From the NCBI GenBank assembly GCA_002173095.1, contig NHBK01000009.1:434001-498000 (forward strand): a DNA stretch of 64,000 nucleotides, written 5' to 3'. The position numbers and the translations under genes were made by a program. Below the pieces are notes generated by a model. The model was not told the DNA's origin, did no database searches, and saw only the letters and a list, made by a program, of their open reading frames with translations. This DNA is from Hyphomonadaceae bacterium TMED5 (GTDB taxonomy: Bacteria; Pseudomonadota; Alphaproteobacteria; Caulobacterales; Hyphomonadaceae). Position 1 is the first letter of the stretch. The number at the start of each line of letters is the position of its first letter. Positions 34,911-42,892 of the stretch are shown in pieces.

Positions 34911-37139
34911 TTAAGCCGCTGCCTTTTCCTGTTTTGCAGGTGGGAAGCGGGAGTAAAGGCTCTCGCCTTTTTCCGCCATGTCGCGCAGCATTTGCGGCGG
35001 ACGGAAGCGCTCGCCATACGCATCTGCCAGACGGTCTGCTTCTTTGACGAAGGCCGGAATGCCCCATTTCAGGTCCATATATGACGCACAGCCACCTGTG
35101 TATGGCGCAAAGCCCCATGCCAGGATTGAGCCGATATCGGCATCACGAGCATCCGTGATGACGCCTTCTTCGAAGCAGCGTGCCACTTCAATGCACTGAC
35201 GGAAGAGCAGACGCTTGGTCAGTTCTTCTTTCAGCTCTGGTGGGCAGTCATCGACTTTTACTTCCATGCGGGCGTTGAGCTCTGGCCAGAGGCGGGTTGG
35301 TTTGCCGTCTTCGCCATACTCGTAATAGCCTTTGCCGGCTTTGCGGCCGAGACGACCTTTGTCTTCGACCAGCCATGCCAGGAACTGGCTGCGTGGGTCT
35401 TCATTGGCGTCCTGACCTGCCGCTTTCGCATATTGGCGGCCAATTTTGAGCGCTGTGTCGAGGCCGACAGAGTCGGACACTTCCAGCGGGCCCATAGGCA
35501 TACCGGCCTGACGGCCAATATTCTCGATCATGGCGGGCTTAATGCCCTCAATGACCATTTCCATGCCTTCCTGCGTGTAGGTGCCGAAGCAACGCGAGGT
35601 GTAGAAGCCGCGGAAGTCATTCACGACAATCGGGGTTTTTCTGATCTTCAGAACATAGTCGATCGTCTTGGCGAGGGTTTCCTCGGTCGTCTTGTCGCCG
35701 AGAATAATCTCGACAAGGCCCATACGCTCTACCGGTGAGAAGAAATGCACGCCGATATAGTTTTCCGGGCGGACAGATGCTTCTGCAAGGCCGGTGATTG
35801 GCAGGGTGGAGGTGTTAGAGCCCATAACAGCGGTGTCGCTGAGATGCTCTTCTGCCATTTTGGTGACTTTGGCTTTCAGCTCTGTGTCCTCAAACACGGC
35901 CTCAACCACAATGTCAGCGCCTTTGATAAGAGAATAGTCCGTGCTTGGCGTGATGTTCGCCAGAACTGCGTCGGCTTTCTCCTGGGTCATCTTACCGCGA
36001 GACACCTGTTTATCGAGAATGCGCTTGGAATAGGCTTTGCCTTTCTCTGCGCTCTCCTGAGAGATATCCAGCAGGACGGTCTCGATGCCCGCCATCGCCT
36101 GAACGTGAGCAATGCCCGCACCCATCAGGCCAGCGCCGAGTACGGCGGCTTTCTTCACTTCATATTTTGCAGGGGCCGCCGGGCGGGATGCGCCCTTGGA
36201 CAATTCCTGCATGGAGAGGAAGAGTGAGCGAATCATGCCCTTGGCTTCCGGACGCTGCTGGGTGTCGAGGAAGTAGCGTGTCTCAATGCGAAGGGCTGCG
36301 TCCATCGGTACCTGAGAGCCTTCATAGAGGCATTTCAGAATGTTCACTTGCGCCGGGTAATTGCCATAGGTTTTGGCCGCAATCATGGCATTACCCATGG
36401 TCGCAATCTGGCTGGCACCCGGATGCTGGTTTGGAATGCCACCCGGGAATTTGAATTTCTTCTCATCCCATGGCGCTTTTGCGTCCGGGTTAGCTTTGAC
36501 CCATGCTTTCGCACGGTCAACGAGTTCCGATGTTGGGGCTGTCTCGTTGACGACGCCCAGCTGTGCCGCCTTATCTAGGCGCATGGATTTACCTTCCAGA
36601 ATGTACTGGCTGGCTTCCATCAGGCCGATCAGGCGCGGCAGGCGTTGTGTGCCACCTGCGCCCGGCAGAAGACCGATTTTGGCTTCTGGCAGGCCCAACT
36701 GAAGTTTTGGGTTGTCATTCGCTGCGACGCGGTAATGACAGGCCAGCGCCAGTTCCAGACCGCCGCCAAGGGCAAGGCCATTAATGGCCGCTGCAACTGG
36801 CTTGCCGCAGGTTTCCAGCTGACGGAAAGTTTTGTTCAGCACGAATGCGCGGTCGAAAGCGCTTTTCAGTTTCGCCTGTTCGTCGAGATCGCCGCCTGCG
36901 CCGCCGCCAGCGGTTTCGTTCATTTCGCCAAGGTCAGCACCCGCGCAGAAGCCGGACGGCTTACCAGAGGTGATGACGAGGCCTTTAATGGCGTCATTGG
37001 ATGACACTTCGTTCGTCAGAGCGACAATGTCTTTAATGACCTGACCGGTGAGGGTGTTCATGGAACGCCCCGGGACGTCGAAGGTCGCCAGAGCGATACC
37101 GTCCGCGTCAATTTCAAATGAGAATGTTTCGAGATTCAT
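34911..37139 (-). CDS. fadJ: fatty-acid oxidation multifunctional enzyme (enoyl-CoA hydratase / 3-hydroxyacyl-CoA dehydrogenase)
   Basis: About 742 residues, alpha subunit of the beta-oxidation complex. Crotonase domain 1-190 (SGKPSGFCAGADL, ALGGGLELALACHYR, GLPEAKIGLLPGAGGTQRLP), NAD-binding dehydrogenase domain from about 310 (VLGAGLMGAGIA) with catalytic HFFSPVE, and a C-terminal dehydrogenase domain. ATG 37139 is chosen over 37148 because AAGGA then has normal spacing. Last gene of a five-gene beta-oxidation operon. The name fadJ versus fadB is by resemblance only. Confidence 0.92.
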   Translation of the reverse strand: MNLETFSFEIDADGIALATFDVPGRSMNTLTGQVIKDIVALTNEVSSNDAIKGLVITSGKPSGFCAGADLGEMNETAGGGAGGDLDEQAKLKSAFDRAFVLNKTFRQLETCGKPVAAAINGLALGGGLELALACHYRVAANDNPKLQLGLPEAKIGLLPGAGGTQRLPRLIGLMEASQYILEGKSMRLDKAAQLGVVNETAPTSELVDRAKAWVKANPDAKAPWDEKKFKFPGGIPNQHPGASQIATMGNAMIAAKTYGNYPAQVNILKCLYEGSQVPMDAALRIETRYFLDTQQRPEAKGMIRSLFLSMQELSKGASRPAAPAKYEVKKAAVLGAGLMGAGIAHVQAMAGIETVLLDISQESAEKGKAYSKRILDKQVSRGKMTQEKADAVLANITPSTDYSLIKGADIVVEAVFEDTELKAKVTKMAEEHLSDTAVMGSNTSTLPITGLAEASVRPENYIGVHFFSPVERMGLVEIILGDKTTEETLAKTIDYVLKIRKTPIVVNDFRGFYTSRCFGTYTQEGMEMVIEGIKPAMIENIGRQAGMPMGPLEVSDSVGLDTALKIGRQYAKAAGQDANEDPRSQFLAWLVEDKGRLGRKAGKGYYEYGEDGKPTRLWPELNARMEVKVDDCPPELKEELTKRLLFRQCIEVARCFEEGVITDARDADIGSILAWGFAPYTGGCASYMDLKWGIPAFVKEADRLADAYGERFRPPQMLRDMAEKGESLYSRFPPAKQEKAAA

Positions 37140-37159
37140 GTGTCTCATCCTTTGAAGCG

Positions 37160-37369
37160 CTAGGCTTCATCCTTCATATTTGTATCTTTGTCTGAGCGCT
37201 TCCCGCGTGTGAACGCGACGCTCAGGCCTGCTGAAAGCGCGACGCCAATGCCGATACCCATGCCCAGAAAGGCCGGATTATCATTCGCGGCCATCAGGCT
37301 GGTTCCAAGGGCAACCCCTGTTCCCAGTCCAAGCGGCAGCGACAAAGCATAGGCGGTCTTGCGATCCAT
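37160..37369 (-). CDS. small two-helix membrane protein in the fad operon
   Basis: 69 residues: hydrophobic segments near 6-25 (YALSLPLGLGTGVALG) and 31-50 (FLGMGIGIGVALSAGLSVAF), then a charged tail. ATG 37369 overlaps the thiolase stop (ATGA) and the gene ends 20 bp before fadJ, so it is translated within the operon. Not recognised; could help place the enzymes at the membrane, but nothing in the sequence shows this. Confidence 0.7.
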   Translation of the reverse strand: MDRKTAYALSLPLGLGTGVALGTSLMAANDNPAFLGMGIGIGVALSAGLSVAFTRGKRSDKDTNMKDEA

Positions 37370-38574
37370 CAGACGCGCTCGATAACGGTTGCTGTGCCCA
37401 TGCCTGCGCCAACGCAAAGCGTGACGAGCGCGGTTTCCTTGTCGGAACGCTCAAGCTCGTCAACCATGGTGCCGAGGATCATGCCGCCGGTCGCACCCAG
37501 TGGGTGGCCCATAGCAATCGCGCCGCCATTTACGTTGATCTTGTCATGGGAAATATCGTGCGCCTGCATGAAGCGCAGAACCACAGATGCGAAGGCTTCG
37601 TTCAGCTCATAAAGGTCGATGTCAGACGCTTCCATGCCGAGCTTTTTCAGCAGTTTGGAGGTCACGAATTCCGGGCCTGTCAGCATGATGCTTGGCTCAG
37701 AACCGATAGAGGCAAAGCCTTTAACCCGTGCGCGTGGCTTCAGGCCAAGCGCTTCGCCCATTTCCTTCGTGCCGAAGAGAACGCCGGATGCGCCGTCAAC
37801 AATACCAGAAGAGTTACCTGCGTGGTGTACGTGGTTGATCGCTTCGATTTCCGGATAGCGCTGTTTAACCACCTCATCAAAACCCATGCCACCAATACCG
37901 GCAAAGCTTGGGTTCAGGCCAGCAAGAGACTGCATGTCTGCATCCGGGCGCATATGCTCGTCATGGTCGAGAATGATCGCGCCCATCTGGTCCTTCACGG
38001 GGACAACAGATTTGGAGAAACGGCCTTCAGCCCAGGATTTTGCGGCGCGCTTCTGGCTTTCAACAGCATAAGCGTCAACGTCATCACGGGAGATGCCGTA
38101 TTTCGTGGCGATCAAGTCAGCTGAAATGCCCTGCGGCGCAAAATAGGTTTTGATCGCAACGCTTGGGTCAGATGGCCATGCGCCACCGTTGGAACCCATC
38201 GGTACGCGGGACATGGCTTCTACGCCACCGCCAATCGCCATATCGGCTTCACCGGTCATGACTTTTGCCGCTGCGATATTGCAGGCTTCCAGACCAGACG
38301 CGCAGAAGCGGTCCACCTGAACGCCAGCAACGCTTTCAGCGTATTCTGCGTTCAGAACGGCTGTGCGGGCGATATCGGAGCCTTGCTCGCCAATCGGTGC
38401 GACACAGCCAAGGATCACATCGTCTACTTTGGATGTGTCGAGGTCATTGCGGTCACGCAGCGCCTGAAGGGCCTGCGTTGCAAGGCTGAGCGATGTGATC
38501 TCATGCAGAGAACCGCTCGCCTTTCCTTTCCCGCGCGGTGTGCGTACCGCGTCAAAAATATATGCATCTGCCAT
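37369..38574 (-). CDS. acetyl-CoA C-acyltransferase (thiolase)
   Basis: 401 residues. Performs the last step of beta-oxidation. Active-site Cys in VDRFCASGLEACN (near 91), His in NVNGGAIAMGHPLGATG and the second Cys in TLCVGAGMG are all present. FadA-like beta subunit partner for the adjacent FadJ-type enzyme. Starts 23 bp after the thioesterase gene and overlaps the small membrane protein gene. Confidence 0.94.
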   Translation of the reverse strand: MADAYIFDAVRTPRGKGKASGSLHEITSLSLATQALQALRDRNDLDTSKVDDVILGCVAPIGEQGSDIARTAVLNAEYAESVAGVQVDRFCASGLEACNIAAAKVMTGEADMAIGGGVEAMSRVPMGSNGGAWPSDPSVAIKTYFAPQGISADLIATKYGISRDDVDAYAVESQKRAAKSWAEGRFSKSVVPVKDQMGAIILDHDEHMRPDADMQSLAGLNPSFAGIGGMGFDEVVKQRYPEIEAINHVHHAGNSSGIVDGASGVLFGTKEMGEALGLKPRARVKGFASIGSEPSIMLTGPEFVTSKLLKKLGMEASDIDLYELNEAFASVVLRFMQAHDISHDKINVNGGAIAMGHPLGATGGMILGTMVDELERSDKETALVTLCVGAGMGTATVIERV

Positions 38575-38597
38575 TTGGTTTTCTCCCTTTCGGATGC

Positions 38598-39032
38598 TTA
38601 TTCCGGCTTCGGAAATTTCATGATCATTGCGCTAGAAACAGAACGCACACACAGGCGCCCCTGTTCATCGAAAAGTTTGCCCTCAATATAGGCCACGCTC
38701 GCGCCGAGCCGTGTGACCTCCGCCTCGCAATAGACGGGAGCGAGTTTTACGGGCCGTAGAAAATGGGCGTGGATATCAATCGACGTTGTCATCTTCTGGC
38801 CTTCGGATTTTACCAGCACGGCCGGGCCCATTGTGTCGTCCAGCATGGCGATCAGAAAACCGCCCTGAACGACGCCTGCCGGGTTCAGAAACTCCGGACG
38901 CGGGGTGAATTTAATCCGGATCCAGCCGCGCTCGACATCTGCGTCCTGAAACTCGAACTGCAAATGCTTCGCCGCCGCAGGGGCGTCCTCGGAATTCGTC
39001 GCGAAAAACTCTGCCGGATTAAAGTCGGGCAT
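38598..39032 (-). CDS. PaaI-type hotdog thioesterase
   Basis: 144 residues with the single hotdog domain: GVVQGGFLIAMLDDTMGPA holds the conserved Gly and acidic catalytic residue, followed by TSIDIHAHFLRPV. Hydrolyses an acyl-CoA, perhaps freeing CoA from stalled intermediates. Lies 3 bp after the acyl-CoA dehydrogenase and 23 bp before the thiolase in the same operon. Confidence 0.88.
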   Translation of the reverse strand: MPDFNPAEFFATNSEDAPAAAKHLQFEFQDADVERGWIRIKFTPRPEFLNPAGVVQGGFLIAMLDDTMGPAVLVKSEGQKMTTSIDIHAHFLRPVKLAPVYCEAEVTRLGASVAYIEGKLFDEQGRLCVRSVSSAMIMKFPKPE

Positions 39033-39035
39033 GGA

Positions 39036-40202
39036 TTACATTGTCCTCGCAATCAGCATTTTCATGACTTCATTTGCGCCGCCATAAATGCGCTGGACAC
39101 GACTGTCTGCGTACATCTGGGCGATCGGATATTCATCCATATAACCATAGCCACCATGTAATTGCAGGCATTCATCGACAATTTTACATTGCAAATCGGA
39201 CACCCAGTATTTGGACATGCTGGCGGTGGCGGAATCGAGTTCGCCCTTGAGAAGCAGCTCGGTGCAATTATCGACAAAGACCTTCGCAACTGTCGCTTCG
39301 GTTTTGCATTCGGCGAGTTTGAACTGGGTGTTCTGGAAGTCCCAGATGGTTTTGCCGAAGGCTTTGCGCTGTTTCACATAATCAACGGTCACATGAATGG
39401 CGCGCTCAATCGTGGCCATGCCCTGAACGCCGATAATGTGACGCTCCTGCGGGAGCTTCTGCATGAGCTGGAAAAAGCCCTGGCCTTCCTTATCGCCAAG
39501 CACGGCGTCCGGTCCGAGCTGGACGTCATTGAAGAATAATTCTGAGGTGTCGGCGGCGTGCTGGCCAATCTTTTCAAGATTACGCCCGCGCTCAAACCCG
39601 TCTGCGCCTTCGGTTTCCACCAGCATGATGGAGACCCCTTTTGCACCTTCGCTCGGGTCGGTCTTTGCGCAGACCAGAATAAGGTTTGCGTTCTGGCCGT
39701 TTGAGATGAAGGTTTTAGAGCCATTCAGCACATAACCGTCCGCATTCTTTCTGGCGGTCGTTTTGATGTTCTGAAGGTCAGAGCCGGTACCCGGTTCGGT
39801 CATCGCAATGGCGGTGATGATCTTGCCCGTTGCGATTTTCGGAAGGTATTTCTGCTTCTGCTCTTCAGTGCCGAAGCTCTCAATATATGGCGCGATAATA
39901 CCGTTATGCAGGGTGACGCCGAAGCCATCTATGCCCTTCCAGCCCATCTGCTCAGCGATAATCGCTTCATGGCGAAAATCGCCTCCCATGCCGCCATAAT
40001 CTTCAGACACGGATGCGCCAAGAATGCCCATCTCACCGGCTTTGAGCCACATGTCTTTTGGAACAATCCCGTGCTTGCGCCATCGCTGGACGTGAGGGAT
40101 GCATTCCTTTTCGAAAAACTGGCCAATGGATTCTGAAAAGATCGAAATCTCTTCATCCTGACGCCAGCCCGCTTTCGGGTTGTCGAGAGGAGATTGCAGC
40201 AT
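39036..40202 (-). CDS. acyl-CoA dehydrogenase
   Basis: 388 residues, standard length for a short/medium or long-chain acyl-CoA dehydrogenase. Flavin and substrate motifs TEPGTGSDLQNIKTTA and GSKTFISNGQ are in the middle; the C-terminal signature CLQLHGGYGYMDEYPIAQMY and YGGANEVMKMLIAR close the domain. First gene of the five-gene operon ending with the FadJ-type enzyme. A MerR-type operator candidate lies 26 bp upstream. Confidence 0.93.
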   Translation of the reverse strand: MLQSPLDNPKAGWRQDEEISIFSESIGQFFEKECIPHVQRWRKHGIVPKDMWLKAGEMGILGASVSEDYGGMGGDFRHEAIIAEQMGWKGIDGFGVTLHNGIIAPYIESFGTEEQKQKYLPKIATGKIITAIAMTEPGTGSDLQNIKTTARKNADGYVLNGSKTFISNGQNANLILVCAKTDPSEGAKGVSIMLVETEGADGFERGRNLEKIGQHAADTSELFFNDVQLGPDAVLGDKEGQGFFQLMQKLPQERHIIGVQGMATIERAIHVTVDYVKQRKAFGKTIWDFQNTQFKLAECKTEATVAKVFVDNCTELLLKGELDSATASMSKYWVSDLQCKIVDECLQLHGGYGYMDEYPIAQMYADSRVQRIYGGANEVMKMLIARTM

Positions 40203-40227
40203 GGGGTTCCTCCGGTATTTTCTTATT

Positions 40228-40244
40228 TTACGTTAGCGTCAACG
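40228..40244. promoter_or_regulatory. MerR-type operator candidate upstream of the acyl-CoA operon
   Basis: TTACGTTAGCGTCAACG agrees at 14 of 17 positions with TTACGTATACGTCAACG, found at the MerR gene (42716-42732). Both resemble the ACGTNNACGT-like sites of the LiuR group of MerR regulators as I remember them. Confidence 0.6.
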
Positions 40245-40299
40245 ATATAGGAACTCTGGTGCCGCTTGTCGCCCCGTGACGTTGCGGAAAGCACATAAA

Positions 40300-40325
40300 A
40301 AAAGCCGCCCAAAGGAGCGGCTTTT
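40300..40325 (-). terminator. terminator after the second acyl-CoA dehydrogenase
   Basis: AAAAGCCGC and GCGGCTTTT arms with an 8-base loop; on the minus strand a run of T follows, fitting the end of the gene at 40345. Confidence 0.85.
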
Positions 40326-40344
40326 CGGGTTTGCGCGACGAGGC

Positions 40345-42129
40345 TTAGAAGTCTGCGGCGTCGAGCGCCATCATGCTCTCAGAGCCCGCTTTTAACATTT
40401 CCAGATGCGCGCCTGCTTTTGGCAACATGCGCTCAATGAAATAGCGGCCCGTCTTCAGCTTGTTGGCGTAATATGGATCAGACCCATCGTCTTTTTCGAG
40501 GGCCGTTTTCGCCATCATCGCCCACATATAGGCGAGTGCGGTGTAGCCAAACAGGTGCAGGAAGTCGGTAGAGGCAGCGGCCGCATTGTCGAAGTTCGAC
40601 AGGCCGTTCTGCATCAGCCAGGTTGTACCTTCTTCCAGTTGTTTCTTAGAGACACCGAGCGCGTCGAGATAGATTTTCATCTCTGCGGTTTCGGAATTCT
40701 CACCGATGAAGTCATCCATCTCCTTGAAGAAGGTGAAGATTGCGCGGCCGGAATCGGCGGCCAGTTTGCGGCCGACAAGGTCGAGCGCCTGAATGCCGTT
40801 CGTGCCTTCATAGATGAGGGCAATACGCGCATCGCGCAGATATTGCTCCACGCCCATTTCCTGGGTGTAGCCAATGCCGCCATGCAACTGCAGGCAATCT
40901 GAACAGGTCACGAAACCGCGGTCCGTCAGGAAGGCTTTCAGGACTGGCGTCATAAGAGCCATATAGTCGCCAGCTTTCTCGCGGACTCTCTCGTCCGGAG
41001 ATTTATGCAACAGGTCACCATAAAGGGCTGTCCAGTAGATGAAGGCGCGCGCACCTTCGACGAAAGCGCGGCTATCCATCAGCATGCGGCGCACATCCGG
41101 GTGGACGATGATTGGGTCAGCTGGCTTTTCCGGTGCGGCCGGGCCGGACAGGGCACGGCCCTGAACGCGGTCGCGCGCAAAGTCAGACGCGTTCTGATAA
41201 GCAATTTCGGCTTGTGCGAGGCCTTGCAGGCCAACACCAAGGCGCGCTTCATTCATCATGACGAACATGGTGCGCATGCCTTTATGCTCTTCGCCGACAA
41301 GCCAGCCTGTCGCTTCGTCATAGTTCATGACGCAGGTCGCATTGCCGTGAATGCCCATTTTCTCTTCCAGGCCACCACAGGAAAGCGAGTTGCGCTCGCC
41401 CGGTGTGCCATCGTCGTTTGGAATATGCTTCGGCACAACGAAGAGGGAGATGCCCTTAATGCCTTCCGGGCCGCCTTCAATGCGGGCCAGCACAAGGTGG
41501 ATAATGTTTTCTGAGAGGTCCTGTTCGCCGCCGGAAATCCAGATTTTCTGACCGGTGATTTTGTAAGACCCATCAGGCTGCGGAACGGCTTTGGTTTTGA
41601 TGAGGCCGAGATCCGTGCCGCACTGCGGTTCGGTCAGGTTCATCGTGCCGGACCATTTGCCGTTGATCATCTTGGTGACATAAGTCTGCTTCTGCTCTTC
41701 AGAGCCGCCGGCCAGCAGCGCCTGATAGGCGCCATGGGTCAGGCCCGGATACATGGAGAATGCCATGTTGGAAGAGCTTTGCATTTCGTTGATTGCAACG
41801 TTCAGAACGCTCGGCAGGCCCTGACCGCCATAGGTAGGGTCCGCAGACAGGGAGAGCCATTCGCTCTCAACCAACTGAGCGTAGGCTTCCGGGAAACCTT
41901 CCGGCGTTTTTACCGTAGCGTCAGAATTGCGCGTGCAGCCTTCCTTGTCGCCGGAATAGTTCAGCGGGAAGAGAACGTTCTCGGCAAACTTGGCGCCTTC
42001 TTCCAATACCTGGTCGATCAGATCGGTAGGGGCGTCGGAAAAGCCCGGAAGATTGTCATAGTTCTGAATGGAAAGGACGTCATGCAGAATGAATTGCATG
42101 TCGCGAACGGGTGCCTGATAGCGTGGCAT
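40345..42129 (-). CDS. acyl-CoA dehydrogenase with extra C-terminal domain (DmdC/FadE-like)
   Basis: 594 residues, longer than ordinary acyl-CoA dehydrogenases. Core motifs: LTEPQCGTDLGLIKTKA, KITGQKIWISGGEQDLSENI and QLHGGIGYTQEMGVEQYLRDARI with YEGTNGIQALDLVGRKL; a further helical domain of about 120 residues follows. The opening MPRYQAPVRDMQFIL is typical of the group often labelled 3-methylmercaptopropionyl-CoA dehydrogenase; the true substrate may be any medium or long acyl-CoA. It follows the MerR gene by 68 bp. Confidence 0.9.
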   Translation of the reverse strand: MPRYQAPVRDMQFILHDVLSIQNYDNLPGFSDAPTDLIDQVLEEGAKFAENVLFPLNYSGDKEGCTRNSDATVKTPEGFPEAYAQLVESEWLSLSADPTYGGQGLPSVLNVAINEMQSSSNMAFSMYPGLTHGAYQALLAGGSEEQKQTYVTKMINGKWSGTMNLTEPQCGTDLGLIKTKAVPQPDGSYKITGQKIWISGGEQDLSENIIHLVLARIEGGPEGIKGISLFVVPKHIPNDDGTPGERNSLSCGGLEEKMGIHGNATCVMNYDEATGWLVGEEHKGMRTMFVMMNEARLGVGLQGLAQAEIAYQNASDFARDRVQGRALSGPAAPEKPADPIIVHPDVRRMLMDSRAFVEGARAFIYWTALYGDLLHKSPDERVREKAGDYMALMTPVLKAFLTDRGFVTCSDCLQLHGGIGYTQEMGVEQYLRDARIALIYEGTNGIQALDLVGRKLAADSGRAIFTFFKEMDDFIGENSETAEMKIYLDALGVSKKQLEEGTTWLMQNGLSNFDNAAAASTDFLHLFGYTALAYMWAMMAKTALEKDDGSDPYYANKLKTGRYFIERMLPKAGAHLEMLKAGSESMMALDAADF

Positions 42130-42159
42130 AGGTCAGATCCTGTAATTACGTGTTCTGAT

Positions 42160-42191
42160 AAAAATGGTGAGCGCCAGAATGGTTCCGGCGC
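42160..42191 (-). terminator. terminator between merR and the acyl-CoA dehydrogenase gene
   Basis: GCGCC(A)GAA and TTC(C)GGCGC pair around TGG; on the minus strand the hairpin is followed by CACCATTTTT. Suggests that the dehydrogenase is at least partly transcribed separately. Confidence 0.6.
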
Positions 42192-42197
42192 TTCTGG

Positions 42198-42695
42198 TTA
42201 TTCAGCGGCTGCGTGGTCTTCGCCTTCGAGCCGGGCGCGAGCGACGGCGTCATAGGCGCGGGCGGCTTCAGATTCGTCTTCGGACGGGCCGATGCTGTCG
42301 AGTTTCTTCTCCAGCCAGTCCACGCCTTTGTGGAGCGCATCCAGCGCTTCGTCGATTTCAAGGCGTTGCTGATTAAGAACTTCGATCTGCTGTTTGTGCT
42401 TTTTGTAAGCGGCACGCAGCTGAGCGCGTTGATTATCTCCCAGATCATAAAGATCCAGAATCTCGCGGATATCATTGAGCGAGAAGCCCACTTTGCGTCC
42501 GGAGAGGATGAGTTTGAGGCGCGCGCGATCCCGGTTGGAATAAACGCGGTTCAGGCCCTCGCGGGCCGGTGAGAGCAGACCTTTGTCTTCATAGAAGCGA
42601 AGGGCGCGTGGCGTGACGCCGAATTCACGGGCCAGTTGGCTGATCGCATAGGTGCGTGAATCGACGGGCTTTCGGGTATCGTTTTCGCTGTTCAT
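42198..42695 (-). CDS. MerR family transcriptional regulator of fatty-acid genes
   Basis: About 165 residues. MerR helix-turn-helix with wing at 12-75 (YAISQLAREFGVTPRALRFY, YSNRDRARLKLIL), then a dimerising coiled coil. No cysteine cluster, so a metal sensor is unlikely; it fits the alphaproteobacterial MerR group tied to acyl-CoA catabolism. ATG 42695 is chosen because the operator-like site (42716-42732) then lies upstream; an in-frame ATG at 42716 is the alternative. Confidence 0.9.
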   Translation of the reverse strand: MNSENDTRKPVDSRTYAISQLAREFGVTPRALRFYEDKGLLSPAREGLNRVYSNRDRARLKLILSGRKVGFSLNDIREILDLYDLGDNQRAQLRAAYKKHKQQIEVLNQQRLEIDEALDALHKGVDWLEKKLDSIGPSEDESEAARAYDAVARARLEGEDHAAAE

Positions 42696-42715
42696 GGGGA
42701 TGAATATATCCCGCA

Positions 42716-42732
42716 TTACGTATACGTCAACG
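42716..42732. promoter_or_regulatory. MerR-type operator candidate at its own gene
   Basis: TTACGTATACGTCAACG, followed directly by TCAACA, gives tandem GTCAAC units. Closely matches the site before the acyl-CoA operon at 40228-40244. Confidence 0.6.
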
Positions 42733-42813
42733 TCAACAATTTCAGAAATCTATCGAGACTGTGGATTCACCTTTCAGTGGAGTTCATTGGAGTCGCTTGG
42801 ATTTTTACCAGTC

Positions 42814-42828
42814 TTAACTCTCCCTTAA
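42814..42828 (+). promoter_or_regulatory. CtrA box upstream of podJ
   Basis: TTAACTCTCCCTTAA fits the full CtrA consensus TTAA-N7-TTAA, with a C after the second half. It lies 64 bp before the podJ ATG. Two GANTC methylation sites (GATTC at 42764, GAGTC at 42790) are just upstream, matching CcrM/GcrA cell-cycle control known for podJ in Caulobacter. Confidence 0.75.
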
Positions 42829-42892
42829 CGCGAAGCATTGCTTTTAAGGTTTGAATTAATGGTGCGGTAATCCGTCAGAATGAGGTTTGACC

